From contig NZ_JAKGBI010000020.1 in the NCBI RefSeq assembly GCF_021530565.1, positions 58,963 through 122,962 of the forward strand: DNA of 64,000 nucleotides, written 5' to 3'. The notes under the pieces are model-generated. The model ran no database searches. It saw nothing but the letters and a program-made list of their open reading frames with translations, and was not told the origin of the DNA. The translations under genes and the position numbers were made by a program. This document shows positions 62,592 through 64,000 of this stretch, in pieces. Position 1 is the first letter of the stretch. Each line of letters begins with the position of its first letter. The stretch is from Pseudoalteromonas sp. SMS1 (lineage in GTDB: Bacteria; Pseudomonadota; Gammaproteobacteria; Enterobacterales; Alteromonadaceae).

Positions 62592-62819
62592 TTACTTGTG
62601 TAAGTCAGTGTACGGAAGAAGGGCTAGGTAGCGAGCACGCTTGATAGCTGCTGCTAGCTGACGCTGGTACTTAGCGCTTGTACCTGTGATACGGCTAGGT
62701 ACGATTTTGCCACTTTCAGTTACATAGTTTTTAAGAGTAGCTAGATCTTTGTAATCGATTTGTTGTACGCCTTCTGCTTTAAAACGGCAGAACTTACGAC
62801 GTCTGAAATAACGTGCCAT
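62592..62819 (-). CDS. rpsR: 30S ribosomal protein S18
   Basis: 75 residues from the ATG at 62819 (MARYFRRRKFCRFKAEG), with GAGGAAAT upstream; the ATG at 62834 would add five residues not found in S18. Core 'DYKDLATLKNYVTESGKIVPSRITGT' is conserved. It pairs with S6 in the 30S platform. Confidence 0.98.
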   Translation of the reverse strand: MARYFRRRKFCRFKAEGVQQIDYKDLATLKNYVTESGKIVPSRITGTSAKYQRQLAAAIKRARYLALLPYTDLHK

Positions 62820-62830
62820 GAGTAATTTCC

Positions 62831-63160
62831 TCAATTAATTCTTTCAATATGTTGTGCGTGAAGTACAAGTTGACTTAAACCATTTCGGCTTTCGTGGCGA
62901 TTTAAAAAACCGCGTACTTGTAACCCCTGCCCAACGTATAAATGCTCTAGTTGAGTTCGGAATTTATCACCACTGGCGACCACCTGAATACGCACATAAC
63001 TGTTGCGATTTAGGTCGGCTTCGATTTGCATCGATCTATGTTCTAAAACAAAAATACAATGCGCGATACCAGCAGGACTTTGACTGTATTTCGGTGTTTT
63101 ACAAACAACCCCGGACAAAACAAATTGATTTGTATACAGGTCTGTTTGAGTTTGCACCAT
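62831..63160 (-). CDS. priB: Primosomal replication protein PriB
   Basis: 109 residues with a single OB fold: 'FVLSGVVCKTPKYSQSPAGIAHCIFVLEHRS' and 'VRGFLNRHESRNGLSQLVLHAQHIERI'. It binds single-stranded DNA and PriA during replication restart. Position between rpsF and rpsR is the classical one. Confidence 0.93.
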   Translation of the reverse strand: MVQTQTDLYTNQFVLSGVVCKTPKYSQSPAGIAHCIFVLEHRSMQIEADLNRNSYVRIQVVASGDKFRTQLEHLYVGQGLQVRGFLNRHESRNGLSQLVLHAQHIERIN

Positions 63161-63197
63161 AACCTCTAAAGGTGAGTCAAATCCGAATCAATAACGA

Positions 63198-63539
63198 TTA
63201 AGCAGATGCTGCTTCTTTTTTCTCTTCTTTTGCAAGAGGAGAAGCTTCAGTTACAGCGTTCTTAGTACGCATAACTAGGTTACGTAGCACTGCATCGTTG
63301 TAGCGGAAAGAAGTTTCAAGCTCGTTGATTACTTCAGTTGGCGCTTCAACGTTCAAAAGAACATAGTGTGCTTTGTGAAGCTTTTCGATTGGGTAAGCCA
63401 GTTGACGACGGCCCCAGTCTTCTAAACGGTGGATAGTACCGCCAGCTTCAGTGATAGAACCAGTATAACGCTCGATCATACCTGGAACTTGCTCACTTTG
63501 GTCTGGGTGAACCATGAATACGATTTCGTAATGACGCAT
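63198..63539 (-). CDS. rpsF: 30S ribosomal protein S6
   Basis: 113 residues: 'MRHYEIVFMVHPDQSEQVPGMIERYT', 'GGTIHRLEDWGRRQLAYPIEKLHKAHYVLLN' and the Glu/Lys/Ala-rich C-terminal tail. First gene of the operon; the leader has a candidate autoregulatory hairpin. Confidence 0.98.
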   Translation of the reverse strand: MRHYEIVFMVHPDQSEQVPGMIERYTGSITEAGGTIHRLEDWGRRQLAYPIEKLHKAHYVLLNVEAPTEVINELETSFRYNDAVLRNLVMRTKNAVTEASPLAKEEKKEAASA

Positions 63540-63563
63540 GGATATTCCTTACGGTTAGTATAG

Positions 63564-63599
63564 CCTTGTCCCGTTTCGGCCGGCCGGGTTAAGGCAAGG
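63564..63599 (-). promoter_or_regulatory. Candidate S6:S18 leader hairpin upstream of rpsF
   Basis: On the minus strand CCTTG and CAAGG enclose an inner CCCG/CGGG stem with the loop GCCGGCCGAAA, ending 24 nt before the rpsF ATG. rpsF leaders in many bacteria bind the S6:S18 complex through a CCG-containing stem loop for feedback control; the position and the CCG-rich loop fit, but the conserved pairing was not checked against a model. Confidence 0.45.
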
Positions 63600-63734
63600 A
63601 ACGACTAATATGGCCGAAAGAGCGCGTATTTTACGCGTAGCACTAAAAATAAGCAATGATTTTATGCAAAATTCCAGGATGAATAGAGTAAATAGTTATA
63701 AAGGATTGATATAAAGGAATATAAGAAAGGAATT

Positions 63735-63810
63735 TGGAGCGGCACACGAGGTTCGAACTCGTGACCTCGACCTTGGCAAGGTCGCGCTCTACCAGCTGAG
63801 CTAGTGCCGC
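63735..63810 (-). tRNA. tRNA-Gly(GCC), first copy
   Basis: 76 nt with encoded CCA. On the minus strand it starts GCGGCACTAGCTCAGCTGG, has anticodon arm CGACCTTGCCAAGGTCG (anticodon GCC) and T arm GAGTTCGAACCTC. Acceptor stem GCGGCAC pairs with GTGCCGC. Confidence 0.95.
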
Positions 63811-63932
63811 TTCATGATTTGCTCTGAATTGCCCACTGTAGCATGACAGGTCGTGGCAAACATCTAGCAACTGAGTAAGTGCTACATCAGAGATTTATTC
63901 GTTATTTTATCAGTGGAATAAAACTGAGAGTT

Positions 63933-64000
63933 TGGAGCGGCACACGAGGTTCGAACTCGTGACCTCGACCTTGGCAAGGTCGCGCTCTACCAGCTGAGCT
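63933..64000 (-). tRNA. tRNA-Gly(GCC), second copy, cut by the window end
   Basis: Identical to the first copy as far as visible. The last eight bases of the 5' end lie beyond the window. The 122-bp spacer between the copies has no gene. The pair is probably one transcript, perhaps with more copies beyond the edge. Confidence 0.92.

Noticed and set aside
63643..63870. 75-codon frame on the minus strand near the right end
   Set aside because: It runs through the tRNA-Gly gene and has no coding signature.
1..64000. CRISPR arrays, insertion sequences and prophage genes
   Set aside because: None seen: no regularly spaced repeats other than the 12-bp tandem and tRNA pair, and no transposase or phage genes.

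Overview
The window looks like a chromosomal segment of a marine gammaproteobacterium of the Alteromonadales, most probably Pseudoalteromonas or a close relative. The support is the housekeeping gene content and order (groES-groEL, fxsA, cutA, dsbD, aroQ-accB-accC, rpsF-priB-rpsR-rplI, dnaB-alr) and the moderate GC content. This is a judgement from gene content; no database search was possible.

Layout. 1-9.2 kb is core genome: the 3' part of a beta-propeller (CadC-type) regulator, groEL/groES behind a clear sigma-32 promoter, fxsA, cutA, dsbD, aroQ, accB, accC and a tRNA with anticodon CAT that looks like tRNA-Ile2. 9.4-48.2 kb is an accessory block, almost entirely on the minus strand, dominated by a 32-kb hybrid NRPS/PKS locus. 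49.2-55.7 kb holds a GGDEF/EAL protein, zur, a CheX-like gene, a YjbQ-family gene, alr and dnaB. 55.8-61.8 kb holds an ECF sigma/putative anti-sigma/DUF4097 unit and a five-gene type IV minor-pilin cluster. The window ends with rplI-rpsR-priB-rpsF and two tandem tRNA-Gly(GCC) genes, the second cut by the window edge.

The central object is the biosynthetic cluster, read right to left. Three giant proteins make one colinear line: FAAL-ACP-KS-AT-ACP-aminotransferase-C-A-PCP, then C-A-PCP three times, then C-A-PCP, C-A-PCP-E and C-A-PCP-TE. The loading half has the iturin/mycosubtilin logic: a fatty acid is activated as its adenylate, extended once with malonate, and the beta-keto group is directly transaminated because there is no KR. 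The seven adenylation pockets, read by eye, suggest Gly, Asp, Asn-like, Asn-like, Thr, D-Leu-like and a Lys/Orn-like residue. The expected product is therefore a cyclic beta-amino-fatty-acyl heptapeptide. A SyrP-like Fe(II)/2-oxoglutarate hydroxylase (probably acting on an Asx residue), a lipoprotein serine hydrolase, a cyclic-peptide-type ABC exporter and an SPFH membrane protein follow on the same strand and probably serve modification, maturation or immunity, and export. No TonB receptor, pathway regulator or phosphopantetheinyl transferase is present in the window.

Points deserving a second look are the SLiM/TubC-type docking ends of the three synthetases, an in-frame 12-bp tandem repeat exactly at the second protein junction, a GTG start with 4-bp overlap for the third synthetase, large AT-rich inverted repeats in the upstream region, a small double-glycine peptide gene beside the cluster, and a PilX-like giant minor pilin lacking the conserved Glu5.
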